NCBI GenBank assembly: GCA_019918135.1
Contig: WBZZ01002446.1
Span: 76,001 to 140,000 of the forward strand
Reading direction: 5' to 3'
Source of the DNA: Paulinella micropora
Taxonomy: Eukaryota; Cercozoa; Imbricatea; Euglyphida; Paulinellidae
DNA: 64,000 bases
Shown: positions 52,787 to 63,942 of the stretch, piece by piece
Layout: the number at the start of each line of letters is the position of its first letter
Numbering within the stretch: position 1 is the first letter of the stretch
Notes under the pieces: generated by a model
Told to the model about the DNA's origin: nothing
The model's input: the letters and a program-made list of their open reading frames with translations, nothing else
The model's database searches: none
Program-made: the position numbers and the translations under genes

Positions 52787-53240
52787 CAGGGGTATGGGAC
52801 AGGGTATGAGACAGGGGTATGAGACAGGGGTATGAGACAGGGGTATGAGAGGTAAAATCGATGGTTTCGACCGCTGTCTCTGCGTCTGCGGCCTGCTCCA
52901 CCTGCTCCTGCTCTTCCTCTGCGTCATTCTCTCCCTCCTTCGTTGGTGACGGTTCCGGCTCCCCCTCGGGTGTTTTGTTTGGTTTTGTCTTTGCTATGAC
53001 CTTTTTTTTCTTCAGTTTTTTGACTTTTTTTTTCAGGACTTTGATTTGCTTTGACTGCTTGTTTTTAGATTTACTTTTCTTCCCTCTCTCCCCCTCCTCC
53101 TCCTCGTCCTTGTCCTCGTCCTCGTCCTCGGTGTCCTCGTTGTCCTGGCCAGGCTGGACAGTGGCGCCCGGGACGATGTTGCATTCGCCGATGTGGTTCG
53201 CATTGGTATACGGCTTTAAATTTCTCTTTTCTGAACACAA
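51978..53240 (-). CDS. Spliced Lys/Glu-rich gene of unknown function, 5' end missing
   Basis: Minus strand. Exon 53240-52856 follows an acceptor-like TTTGTGTTCAG. It encodes an acidic stretch (DNEDTEDEDEDKDEEEEGER), a lysine block (KVLKKKVKKLKKKK) and ends VETIDFT. Exon about 52746-52500 restarts VVDFTKVTSKESEKAG and holds the repeat TPTKERGS twice. Exon 52403-51978 (DERVPEMVGQAGVFVSMDPL to VPELGKIEFYGK) ends in TAA/TGA context. A CT-repeat plus minisatellite lies between exons 1 and 2, and another minisatellite between 2 and 3 (donor CTCG|GTAGTA). The upstream exon would lie beyond the SINE cluster at 53258. No family is recognised. Confidence 0.45.
52728..52860 (-). repeat. GA/minisatellite insertion flanked by 11-bp direct repeats inside the coding region
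   Basis: GGTAAAATCGA occurs at 52728-52738 and 52850-52860 on either side of GA repeat plus five GGTATGAGACAGG-type units. On the coding strand the insert offers CCT|GTCTCA and TTGATGCAG|GTC as splice sites, both phase 0. Confidence 0.7.
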
Positions 53241-53253
53241 ACATGACTCGGTG

Positions 53254-53257
<4 letters not shown>

Positions 53258-53332
<75 letters not shown>
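53258..53332 (+). repeat. (TTA)n microsatellite opening the second cluster
   Basis: About 75 bp of pure repeat. Confidence 0.95.
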
Positions 53333-53586
53333 GCCCAGTGGTCAAGTTCTACCATCTGGGCCTGTCGCCAGTTCGATTCCCGTCGGTGCCACCAGTATTT
53401 TCATTGAACATATCGGTCTATTTCTGGACCAGTATTTTCATTGAACATACCGGCCCGTCTGGAAGTGTTGGAACTGCCCTTGCGGGGGTGTCATTAGAGC
53501 TTATCGTCAATTCTTCGTACTCCCCTCACGGGTGAGACGATGGAGGCGCATGTGCAGAAATGCATCAGCCATTGACAGAGAAGCAC
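53333..53586 (+). mobile_element. SINE1, lacking the first ~14 bp
   Basis: Starts at GCCCAGTGGTCAAG, within the A box. Confidence 0.9.
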
Positions 53587-53629
<43 letters not shown>

Positions 53630-53897
53630 GGACACCGTGATAGCCCAGTGGTCAAGTTCTACCATCTGGGCCCTGTCGCCAGTTCGATTCCCGTCGGTGC
53701 CACCAGTATTTTCATTGAACATACCGGTCTATTTCTGGACCAGTATTTTCATTGAACATACCGGCCCGTCTGGAAGTGTTGGAACTGCCCTTGCGGGGGT
53801 GTCATTAGAGCTTATCGTCAATTCTTCGTACTCCCCTCACGGGTGAGACGATGGAGGCGCATGTGCAGAAATGCATCAGCCATTGACAGAGAAGCAC
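53630..53897 (+). mobile_element. SINE1, full length
   Basis: 268 bp, almost identical to 17062-17329. Confidence 0.9.
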
Positions 53898-53962
<65 letters not shown>

Positions 53963-53965
<3 letters not shown>

Positions 53966-54136
53966 GGAGTACATAGGCCATCGGTCCTTTCCATGGGCTG
54001 ATTGGTATAAAGCTCCTAGAGTAATGTTCTATGCCGTCACTTCCTTTATTCCACCGATTGGTGTGGAGACTTTCCTTATGGAATGGAGGACTGGATGCAC
54101 ATGGCCTTTTGGCTCAGCAATTGGCAGGAGATACAC
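53963..54136 (+). mobile_element. SINE2 copy
   Basis: Starts TTAGGAGTACATAGG (one G short) and is otherwise full length. Confidence 0.85.
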
Positions 54137-54170
<34 letters not shown>

Positions 54171-54436
54171 GGACACCGTGATAGCCCAGTGGTCAAGTTC
54201 TACCATCTGGGCCCTGTCGCCAGTTCGATTCCCGTCGGTGCCACCAGTATTTTCATTGAACATACCGGTCCGTCTGGACCAGTATTTTCATTGAACATAC
54301 CGGTACGTCTGGAAGTGTTGGAACTGCCCTTGCGGGGGTGTCATTAGAGCTTATCGTCAACTCTTCGTACTCCCCTCACGGGTGAGACGATGGAGGCGCA
54401 TGTGCAGATTTGCATCAGCCATTGACAGAGAAGCAC
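54171..54436 (+). mobile_element. SINE1, full length
   Basis: 266 bp; belongs to the CCGTCTGGACC subfamily with the CAGATTTGCATC tail. Confidence 0.9.
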
Positions 54437-54475
<39 letters not shown>

Positions 54476-54743
54476 GGACACCGTGATAGCCCAGTGGTCA
54501 AGTTCTACCATCTGGGCCCTGTCGCCAGTTCGATTCCCGTCGGTGCCACCAGTATTTTCATTGAACATACCGGTCTATTTCTGGACCAGTATTTTCATTG
54601 AACATACCGGCCCGTCTGGAAGTGTTGGAACTGCCCTTGCGGGGGTGTCATTAGAGCTTATCGTCAATTCTTCGTACTCCCCTCACGGGTGAGACGATGG
54701 AGGCGCATGTGCAGAAATGCATCAGCCATTGACAGAGAAGCAC
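54476..54743 (+). mobile_element. SINE1, full length
   Basis: Starts GGACACCGTGATAG after TTAT; its tail tract is the one LINE B begins in. Confidence 0.9.
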
Positions 54744-54777
<34 letters not shown>

Positions 54778-55395
54778 TTGGGGGGCACCAATACATGGTT
54801 GGGTGTCACCGCCACACGGCGGGGTTGGGGCCGTTGGCAGCTTGTTATGAGGGGTACAAAATCAGTGCTCCACTGATTCATGAGACGGAAACTTTTACTG
54901 AGAGAAGCTCTCTCACCACGCTCACGGCTCTTGGCTCGGGTTGGCCTCTGGTATCACTCGGGGTGCGGGGGGTGGGGGTTATCTGAGGGAGGGGGTTGGG
55001 CTCAGTGGGTCACTGGACAGGTTGGTTAACTAAACTACTGTCGGTATGAGTGGGAATGAAGGCGACAGGCTCCACACATTTCCACAAGCCTTGAAATCAC
55101 TCCACTGCCACAGTAGCGACTGCCTGGACGCGGGGCTCCTGACTCATCCTCTCTCCCAGAACCCCTCGTGCTCACTTTGCGGATGCCATGGGGATGCTCT
55201 GGCGGAGGGTCGGGACGTGTTGGGTGCATGTGACCGGGCCTGTCACTTAGTGTTCTCGGTAGATGACTCTTTTGTAGCTTCTATCTGGCGCAGGGTGGCT
55301 TGCCACGACACCTCAATGATGCATAGTACGTCACGTCTCTGGCCTGGTTACGGGGGCGGGTAACTGAGGCGGGTTCCTGAAGGCTGGTTACGGAA

Positions 55396-55509
55396 GCTAT
55401 GTTATTGTTGTTGGGTTCCTGGCTGCTATGTTATTGTTGTTGGGTTCCTGGCTGCTATGTTATTGTTGTTGGGTTCCTGGCTGCTATGTTATTGTTGTTG
55501 GGTTCCTGG
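55396..55509 (+). repeat. 29-bp tandem repeat, ~4 copies
   Basis: Unit contains GCTATGTTATTGTTGTTGGG followed by TTCCTGG; lies in monomer 1 of the LINE B 5' UTR. Confidence 0.9.
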
Positions 55510-55823
55510 CGGCGTACATGTTTATGCTTTTTTAAGGGTTGAGCTTTAAATAACCCCACTCGGGTCTTCTTTTATCGAGCTCACCGCTCGGTGGATGGAG
55601 GCCTGGGGTAGACTTATACGATGTTTTTGATGCTAGGTTCCGTCTCCAGGGATTCGACTGGCATCGCTGCTTTGCCTCACCGCACTGCCTCACCCACACA
55701 TCCACGCTGGCACACTGTTTCTCCTCTTGCTCTTGTACCTATGTCACACACAGCTATGAGCTCACGCCGATGAGTGGATGTGACGAGGTGCACCCAGCTG
55801 GATTGCGGGCGAGCCACGGCGGC

Positions 55824-55933
<110 letters not shown>

Positions 55934-56608
55934 TTGCTTTGCTCTGCTTTGGGCGAGGCCTAGCTTTCACATGGGCGGGCTGAGCCTATGAGGGGCGCAC
56001 GATAAGCGTTCCATTGATTTATGAGACGGGTCCCAATTACTGAGAGTAACTCATGTGAGTTGCTCATCATACTCATGGCTCTTGGCTCGGGGTGGCCTCT
56101 GGAATCACAAGGGGTGGGCACTGGGGGAGGGGGTTGTGTTCAGAGGGTCACCGCGAAGGATGGTCAACCAAACTACTGTCGGTCGGAGTTTGTACGAAGG
56201 CGAGAGGCCGTACACCTTACCACAAGCCTTGAAACGACTAAATGACCAAAGTAACGACGGACCGGAACGGGGCTCCTGGCTCACCCTCTCTCTCAGCACT
56301 CTTCGTGCTCATCCTGCGGAAGCCATGGGGTTGCTCTGGCGGAGGGTTATGGGGTGGTGGGTACACGTGCACGGGCCTGTCACTCTGTGCTCTCGGTAGA
56401 TGACTCACTTGCAGCGTTTATCGGACGCAGGGTGGTTTGCCACGACACCTACCTCGATGATGCACAGCGGGTCCTGCCTCGTGTCTGGTTACGGATGCAG
56501 GTGAGTGTTTGTGTGTATTCCTATACATACGTACACGTATGCTTTTTAAGGGTTGAGCTTTAAATAACCCCACCTGGGTCCTCATTTATCGAGTTTACAA
56601 CTCGATCA

Positions 56609-59102
56609 ATGCGGCACCGGGGTCCCATACCACTTATGTCAGGTTCTTATGCGAAGAGCGCGGCCGCTAGTGCTGGCCCTATGGGTCAAGGCGGTAATCC
56701 TTCAGGTTTAGACGTTCCCCGTGGGAGTGCGCCTGCGGGTGGTGATGGCTACTCGGCCGGGGTGGGGTGGTCGAGTGCTCGCGTACCTGACGGGCAACCT
56801 GAATCACGTAGAGCCAGCAATCCTGCTGCATCTCGATCACCCTCCCCAACCTCGGAAGAGAAGTCACGTCCGGAAAGGTCTGGTCACGGCGTGTGGCAAG
56901 CGGTACCGCCACCGAGGAGGTGGCGGAGGAAGGTACGAAATGAGCTGGATAAGAGATGTTGCATAGTATGGGGGCTATCGCATGTCTCTCAGACAGTGGT
57001 CATGGCGCGAGAGCTCCGAATTCTCGGTCTCGGGGAAGTCGAGGTGGAATTCGCGGGCAGAGGTAGTGGGCGACATTTGCGGATTAAATGTGCGTCTTGT
57101 GAGGAGGCGGAGAAGATGGTGCGGCTGCTGCGGGAGCGTAAGTTCTTCACGGGAAAGGTTCACGTTGCGACGGGTAGGACTTTCCGGGAAAGAGAGAAGC
57201 AGCGGGCTACACGGGGGGGTGCCCAGTATGTAGAGATGCAGAGGGAGCTTCGCAAGCAGGGGTTTGGCTACTGGGTGCTCGACGTGGAAGTCGACGAGCC
57301 CCAGGGCGAAGCCTCAAGCGGTGAATCTCCCTTGGCGGAGTGGGGCGGGATGCGGGAGCTGGAGGAGCTGGGGCGGGATGCGGGAGCTGGAGGAGCTGGG
57401 GCGGAGGGTGCAGGATGGGCCGTGGAGGGTGGCGGAGGGCTCCAGGCGGGCTCAACCGAAGCGTAGGCATCGGCATCAGCTTCGTTCTTCCCAATTTGTG
57501 AAAGGCTTCCCACTGAGGGTGGCCTCACATAATTGGCAAGGCAGGGTGCGGATAGCCCAGGCTTTGGGGAATGGCCGGAGCACTACAAGGAGCGAGGCTG
57601 GGTGATCGTCGGAGTCCAGGAGCACAACCTATTGTCGCAGAAGGTGGAGAAGCTCCAAGTCGACGGCTTCGCAGTCCTCGGCAAAGCGGCTGCAACTGGT
57701 GCGGGCTCGCGTCTCTTGGGGGGAGTCTTGACGTTGGTGGCCAACTATCTGGCACCGTGCGCTACCATTGTACAGGCGCCTGTTCCACACCCACAGCAAT
57801 TGTGGGTGAGGCTGTCGTCTGGGAGCGCGACGGCGTCGGATGTGTTCGTCGGCAACGGCTACTTCCCCCAAGAAAATCAACGAGAGGAATCTATTGCAGC
57901 CTATGAGGCGTGGCAGGCGGCCGTTTCCTACTTCGCCACCAAAGGTCATGTGGTTACGGTTGGTGATGCTAATGCTAAGCTGGGGCCCGCCAGAATAGCG
58001 CGGGAGGAGGGAGTGGTGGGCCTCTTTGGCGAAATAGATGAGAGGGGTAGAGGGGTTAGGAGTGAGAATGGTGAGTTGCTGGCTGCGATGCTTGTTGCCA
58101 CGGGGTTGCGCAATCTCAGTGGGTTTTCGCAACCACGGGGGGACAAATATTGGTGGTCTAGGCAGGAAAATGTAGGTGGACGAAGGCATCTACTGGATTA
58201 CATCTGCGTCTCTTCCGAGCTGGCGGAGGAGGCAAGCTTCGGCGTCGACGAGGTAGACCTTGATACAGACCACAAAGCTGTGTGGGCGGAACTGGTCTGG
58301 GGGGGACAGCCACCCCCCAAAAACCACCCCCCAAAAAGCAGGTAAAGAGGTACAAAGCATTCAAGGCAGAGCGCTTGATAGGCAGGGTAGTTGAGGGTAA
58401 GGAGAGTGAGCTGTCTAAGCTTAGGTTGAAGTACGACGAGACCTTTGCAGATGGTATATCGGGGCTGTTGCCAGATGGCCTCCCAGATCTATCAGCAGTG
58501 GAGGACCCGGATGAGCTTCAGCAGGAGGTAGATAGGGTCGCTAGCTTAGTGGTCCGAGCTTTCACGGGCGCAGCCGTGAAGGTCTTGGGAGTTCGGGTGA
58601 TTAGGCCAGGGTTTACTAATGCATGGTTTGATGAGAGTCTTAGGGAAGCGATTGCGCGACGGAGAGAGGCATACGGCCTCTGGCGAAGGAATGAGGCCAA
58701 CCGAGAGGCCTGGCAAAGATATAAAGAAGCGAGGAAGGCGGTCAGAAGGTTATGCAAGGAGAAGAAGGAGCAAGCGTGGAAGCGGGTCCAGAATGACACC
58801 GCTGCCAACTTCAGGAGCGCTACCATGGCCACGTACTGGAAGCTGTCAAAGCGTTTGGGCGGGGTTCGGCGGTCGAACGCTTCTGCTCCTGTTCGGAAGC
58901 CCGATGGCACTCTGGCATGCACACTCCGGGAAAAACTACAAGAATGGGAAGAATACCGCCGACGTATGGTGGTCCCCAAAGAAAACCAGTTTTTGGAGGA
59001 TGCATGTGTAGAGGAAGTCGGTTCTGATGAGGAAGCAGCGCGGATTGAGCGGAAGGCCCGCGAAACCAGTATAACGACAACCTGCGCGACCAATTCGAGG
59101 CC
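56609..59102 (+). pseudogene. LINE B ORF, 5' part: RRM-like and APE endonuclease, frameshifted
   Basis: ATG 56609 opens a frame with CCIVWGLSHV (the counterpart of NLIVWGLSE in LINE A) and KFFTGKVHVATGRTFRERE. Frame breaks at about 57430 and 57540 flank FPLRVASHNWQG, the start of the endonuclease; GVQEH, GDANAKLG, HLLDYICVS and DTDHKAVWAEL follow. The break at about 58325 is explained exactly by a 14-bp tandem duplication of CCACCCCCCAAAAA (about 58311-58338). The region to 59065 (KRYKAFKAERLIG...) matches the LINE A spacer, and a last break near 59065 precedes the RT. One ORF in the ancestor. Confidence 0.85.
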
Positions 59103-61553
59103 ATGGCGCAAGCCGAGGAGATCCGGACTGAGACGGGCCCGCTGGACTATGATTACACCGAGAAGGAAGTGGAGCTCTGCCAGGGAATTCTCCAGAATCA
59201 CAAAGCGTGCTCACCGGATAAGATCAAGAACGAGATGCTCAAGTACGGAGGCACGCGGATTGTGAGCTTTCTGGTGCGCTTCTTTAACTGGTTGAAATCG
59301 TGCGAATACACCCCCAGCGACTGGGGCAAAGCGATTATCGTCAACATCCCAAAAGGAGGCGACCCAACCGATCCGGAAAATTGGAGAGACATCGCGATTC
59401 TGAGCTGTCTGGGTAAGATGTATCTGTCCCTTATGGCGGCGAGGCTTACGGCTTTCATCGATCAGCCGGGCAGGCTTCGCCCAGAGCAGGGTAGGTTCCG
59501 GCCAAAACGTAGTACGGGGGACCAGATTTTTGTCCTTAAGGAGCGTCTGCGCCTTAGACAACAAGCTGGCCTCCGTTCTTTCGTTTTGTTCGTGGATCTG
59601 AGAAAGGCATTCCCTACGGTTTGGCGGGCCGGGTTGTTTCAGAGGCTAACCCAGATGGGGGTACAGGGCAAGTTCTATCGCATTCTGCGGCGTTTTTACC
59701 GAAGAACGTCATCGCGAGTGCTAGTCGATGGCGAACTCACTGGTGAAGTGCTGGAAGAGCTGGGAGTTCAGCAAGGGTCGCCGTTGTCACCGTTGCTGTT
59801 CAACGTCTTCATGGATGAGCTAACGGTCCGAATCGCGAAAGAGTTGGAGATCGAGGACCTCAACCGCATCGAAGACATACGGACCCTGCTTTACGCCGAC
59901 GACGTTGCGGTAATTGCGCATAGTGTCACGGAGCTTCAACAGATTGTAAATGTCGTGGCGACATTCGTGGAGGACTATCGGCTTGAAATCAACCTGAAAC
60001 CGGGCAAAACGGAAGTCATGCCGATATACGGGCACGCCAAGTCAAAAAAGTCGCCCCCATGCGTGAGGTTCCGGGGCAAGGTTCTCAACGTCACCGACCA
60101 CTACAAATACCTGGGAGTTCTGCTCACGGACACCCTCTCCGATAAACCGCAAGCGAAGCGGGCGGCGGAAATCACTGTAGCGGGAACGGCTGCCTGCTAC
60201 CCCCTCTGGATTGCCCATGAAGTTCCAGCGCGTCTTCGGCTGATGAATTGGCAGCAAATGGTTGGCGCAAAGTTGCTTTACGCATCGGCTTTTTGGGATC
60301 TGCCGGGCGCCAACAAGCTGAGTAAGCTGGAGGGCGCGTTGGTAGCGCCCCTGCGGGTCATCTTGGGTGTTGGTACGCGCACAAGCGGCTGCATCACCAG
60401 GGGTTTAGGCCGCACGCCGAGTTTTAGCATCCTTGCCAAGGCGGCCCGGCTTCGGTTCCTAGGGCGCATCGAGTTACTGGGCAACACAGCGCTAACACGC
60501 AGGCTTTACAACACGGGTCGGTGCAAATGGAAGGAAGATACGGAAAATTTGATCTTAGCAGATCACAGGCTGCGGGAGGGCTTGGATGCGCTCAAGCGGG
60601 TCGTGAACGAAGATGGCACGGTAGATGATAAGGACTGGCGGGCCGCTCTGGCGAACTGGAACGACGTGGTAACGCAATGGTCTGTCCGGCAGGAAGTAGC
60701 TGGCTGGGAGCGGCAGGCTAAGCCCTCTGATGGGCTTAGGGTGCTGCTTAGCCAGATGTCTTCCCGCTCTGCTTTCCCACATTGGCGGGCGCTGGAGGGG
60801 GGAAGTCACAACCTTATCAGAAGGCGATTGTTGAGCTGCAACAATCGCCTTCGCCTCTACCGATCCAAATTTGGCTCATGCTCGCCGGACTGCTCAAGCT
60901 GCTTCGCCTTGTGTGGCACTGAGGTTAACGAGTCGTTACGTCACTTCCTGCTGCATTACCCAACGTTTGCGAGCTCTCGTGAGGCACTGTTTAAGTTTAT
61001 CGATGAGGCGCAAGCCCGGCAGCCCCTCATGCTGAATCGAGGAGGGCTTTATCACAGGGAACTGCGGGAGGCAGAGGAGGAGATGAGGCTCTTCAAAGAG
61101 GAATGGCTGAAGGGGGAGGATGAAAAGATGGCGGCGATGCTCGGCGTTTTGTTTATCCCTGTCCCAGAAGAGGTGGAGGAGGAGTTAGGAAGGTTTGTTG
61201 CCACCATCTGGAAGGAGTGGGAGGAGTTGGAGGCGCAGACCAGGGAGGCAGAGGGGGCGGAGGAGGAGGAGGAGGTGATCGACCTCACGGTCGTTCAGGA
61301 GGTGGGTAGAAGGAGGGGAAGGCCTAGTCAGGTAGAATGTCTGGCTAGATCTGTTGTAGGTGGAGGTCAGCGCAGCGTCGCGGACTTCTTCTCGGCAGAT
61401 AACTCCTCTCACTCCTTGCACCCACTTGCACATGCACAGCACGCTCATTTGCACATTGCACTGCCAGTCGAGTCTTTGGAGCGGAGCCGCGTCACCGAAC
61501 GGTCCCGTGCTACCGATGGAGGCACATGTCCGACAGGATCAAAGGCCAATTGA
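59103..61553 (+). CDS. LINE B ORF, 3' part: reverse transcriptase, zinc knuckle, SIM and PIP tail
   Basis: An open frame of 816 codons; the true start is upstream across a frame break. Reverse transcriptase has IVNIPKGGDPTD, FVDLRKAFPTV, VQQGSPLSP and YADD at residues 264-267. The C-terminal knuckle CSSC...H...HY has lost its last Cys (Tyr in LHYP where LINE A has WDCP), and RPEQGRFRP carries Arg where LINE A has Gly. The tail keeps VIDLT (725-729), GRRRGRP and the PIP box QRSVADFF (756-763), so the tail is conserved although much of the intervening sequence differs from LINE A. Confidence 0.88.
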   Translation: MAQAEEIRTETGPLDYDYTEKEVELCQGILQNHKACSPDKIKNEMLKYGGTRIVSFLVRFFNWLKSCEYTPSDWGKAIIVNIPKGGDPTDPENWRDIAILSCLGKMYLSLMAARLTAFIDQPGRLRPEQGRFRPKRSTGDQIFVLKERLRLRQQAGLRSFVLFVDLRKAFPTVWRAGLFQRLTQMGVQGKFYRILRRFYRRTSSRVLVDGELTGEVLEELGVQQGSPLSPLLFNVFMDELTVRIAKELEIEDLNRIEDIRTLLYADDVAVIAHSVTELQQIVNVVATFVEDYRLEINLKPGKTEVMPIYGHAKSKKSPPCVRFRGKVLNVTDHYKYLGVLLTDTLSDKPQAKRAAEITVAGTAACYPLWIAHEVPARLRLMNWQQMVGAKLLYASAFWDLPGANKLSKLEGALVAPLRVILGVGTRTSGCITRGLGRTPSFSILAKAARLRFLGRIELLGNTALTRRLYNTGRCKWKEDTENLILADHRLREGLDALKRVVNEDGTVDDKDWRAALANWNDVVTQWSVRQEVAGWERQAKPSDGLRVLLSQMSSRSAFPHWRALEGGSHNLIRRRLLSCNNRLRLYRSKFGSCSPDCSSCFALCGTEVNESLRHFLLHYPTFASSREALFKFIDEAQARQPLMLNRGGLYHRELREAEEEMRLFKEEWLKGEDEKMAAMLGVLFIPVPEEVEEELGRFVATIWKEWEELEAQTREAEGAEEEEEVIDLTVVQEVGRRRGRPSQVECLARSVVGGGQRSVADFFSADNSSHSLHPLAHAQHAHLHIALPVESLERSRVTERSRATDGGTCPTGSKAN

Positions 61554-61575
61554 CTGATAAGTCTATTATTATTAC

Positions 61576-61609
<34 letters not shown>

Positions 61610-61611
<2 letters not shown>

Positions 61612-62100
61612 ATCTGCCTTGGAGTGTTGACTGTGACATATTTGAGGGAAATCCCGATGAAAAAACCTAGTCACACTTGCTAAACAGAGTTCCAGCCCAA
61701 TGGCCTCAAGGCGTTAAACTGTGACGCCAACTCGTAACCCTTTGGTGGTAGATGCTGGGGAGGAGGGTCGTTGCGCGCGTAAAAGATCTTAAACTCCGCA
61801 TATGCTGGTTGATAGCCCAGGACCCAGCAGACACCAGATTGTTATGGATGGGGTTTCGAGGCAGCTCTAGCAACCGCGCTTGGTGTATGCACTTGCACAT
61901 TCGGTGACGTCTTGCAAGAGGTTGCTGGGACTGCGGAATAACCTCGGCTTAGTGCAGTCTTGCCCTCAGGAGCTCCATCGGTGGCCCGATCATCAGGCGA
62001 GAGACTGACACGGGGGGTGGAGGACCTCGAACAAGGGTATTGGAGGCTTATGTCCGTTGAGGATATGCCATTAGCTGCATCAGTACGCCTCAGATATAGT
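61610..62100 (+). mobile_element. SINE3 copy 1 (491 bp, reference)
   Basis: Starts AAATCTGCCTTGGAGTGTTG, ends CGCCTCAGATATAGT. The tail contains TTGGAGGCTTATGTCCG, a diverged form of the shared tail core. A weak A-box-like TAGCCCAGGACC occurs mid-element, but I see no convincing B box. No coding frame is supported. It may be a SINE or a non-autonomous LINE derivative. Confidence 0.75.
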
Positions 62101-62592
62101 AAATCTGCCTTGGAGTGTTGACTGTGACATATTTGAGGGAAATCCCGATGAAAAAACCTAGTCACACTTGCTAAACAGAGTTCCAGCCCAATGGCCTCAA
62201 GGCGTTAAACTGTGACGCCAACTCATAACCCTTTGGTGGTAGATGCTGGGGAGGAGGGTCGTTGCGCGCGTAAAAGATCTTAAACTCCGCATATGCTGGT
62301 TGATAGCCCAGGACCCAGCAGACACCAGATTGTTATGGATGGGGTTTCGAGGCAGCTCTAGCAACCGCGCTTGGTGTATGCACTTGCACATTCGGTGACG
62401 TCTTGCAAGAGGTTGCTGGGACTGCGGAATAACCTCGGCTTAGTGCAGTCTTGCCCTCAGGAGCTCCATCGGTGGCCCCGATCATCAGGCGAGAGACTGA
62501 CACGGGGGGGTGGAGGACCTCGAACAAGGGTATTGGAGGCTTATGTCCGTTGAGGATATGCCATTAGCTGCATCAGTACGCCTCAGATATAG
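62101..62592 (+). mobile_element. SINE3 copy 2, head-to-tail with copy 1
   Basis: Begins AAATCTGCC immediately after copy 1 with no TTA between; differs by a few bases (GGTGGCCCC, one extra G). Followed by TTA. Confidence 0.85.
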
Positions 62593-62611
62593 TATTATTA
62601 TTATTATTATT

Positions 62612-62662
62612 ATGGAGGCACATGTCCAGGATCTGGATCTGATGCCATAGTCTGAGGAAGCC
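62612..62662 (+). mobile_element. LINE A 3' stub
   Basis: ATGGAGGCACATGTCCAGG through GAGGAAGCC, with GATGCCATAG in place of GATGCTATAG. Confidence 0.85.
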
Positions 62663-62679
62663 TATTATTATTATTATTA

Positions 62680-62743
<64 letters not shown>

Positions 62744-62744
<1 letters not shown>

Positions 62745-62918
62745 TAGGGAGTACATAGGCCATCGGTCCTTTCCATGGGCTGATTGGTATAAAGCTCCTA
62801 GAGTAATGTTCTATGCCGTCACTTCCTTTATTCCACCGATTGGTGTGGAGACTTTCCTTATGGAATGGAGGACTGGATGCACATGGCCTTTTGGCTCAGC
62901 AATTGGCAGGAGATACAC
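62744..62918 (+). mobile_element. SINE2 copy
   Basis: Full length, TTAGGGAGTAC to GAGATACAC, TTA on both sides. Confidence 0.87.
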
Positions 62919-62951
<33 letters not shown>

Positions 62952-63406
62952 GAAATCCCGATGAAAAAACCTAGTCACACTTGCTAAACAGAGTTCCAGC
63001 CCAATGGCCTCAAGGCGTTAAACTGTGACGCCAACTCGTAACCCTTTGGTGGTAGATGCTGGGGAGGAGGGTCGTTGCGCGCGTAAAAGATCTTAAACTC
63101 CGCATATGCTGGTTGATAGCCCAGGACCCAGCAGACACCAGATTGTTATGGGTGGGGTTTCGAGGCAGCTCTAGCAACCGCGCTTGGCGTATGCACTTGC
63201 ACATTCGGTGACGTCTTGCAAGAGGTTGCTGGGACTGCGGAATAACCTCGGCTTAGTGCAGTCTTGCCCTCAGGAGCTCCATCGGTGGCCCCGATCATCA
63301 GGCGAGAGACTGACACGGGGGGGTGGAGGACCTCGAACAAGGGTATTGGAGGCTTATGTCCGTTGAGGATATGCCATTAGCTGCATCAGTACGCCTCAGA
63401 TATAGT
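62952..63406 (+). mobile_element. SINE3 copy 3, 5'-truncated
   Basis: Starts at GAAATCCCGATG after a TTA tract and runs directly into copy 4. Confidence 0.85.
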
Positions 63407-63896
63407 AAATCTGCCTTGGAGTGTTGACTGTGACATATTTGAGGGAAATCCCGATGAAAAAACCTAGTCACACTTGCTAAACAGAGTTCCAGCCCAATGG
63501 CCTCAAGGCGTTAAACTGTGACGCCAACTCATAACCCTTTGGTGGTAGATGCTGGGGAGGAGGGTCGTTGCGCGCGTAAAAGATCTTAAACTCCGCATAT
63601 GCTGGTTGATAGCCCAGGACCCAGCAGACACCAGATTGTTATGGATGGGGTTTCGAGGCAGCTCTAGCAACCGCGCTTGGTGTATGCACTTGCACATTCG
63701 GTGACGTCTTGCAAGAGGTTGCTGGGACTGCGGAATAACCTCGGCTTAGTGCAGTCTTGCCCTCAGGAGCTCCATCGGTGGCCCCGATCATCAGGCGAGA
63801 GACTGACACGGGGGGGTGGAGGACCTCGAACAAGGGTATTGGAGGCTTATGTCCGTTGAGGATATGCCATTAGCTGCATCAGTACGCCTCAGATAT

Positions 63897-63898
<2 letters not shown>
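63407..63898 (+). mobile_element. SINE3 copy 4, full length
   Basis: Second head-to-tail dimer partner, near-identical to copy 2; TTA tract follows. Confidence 0.85.
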
Positions 63899-63939
<41 letters not shown>

Positions 63940-63942
<3 letters not shown>

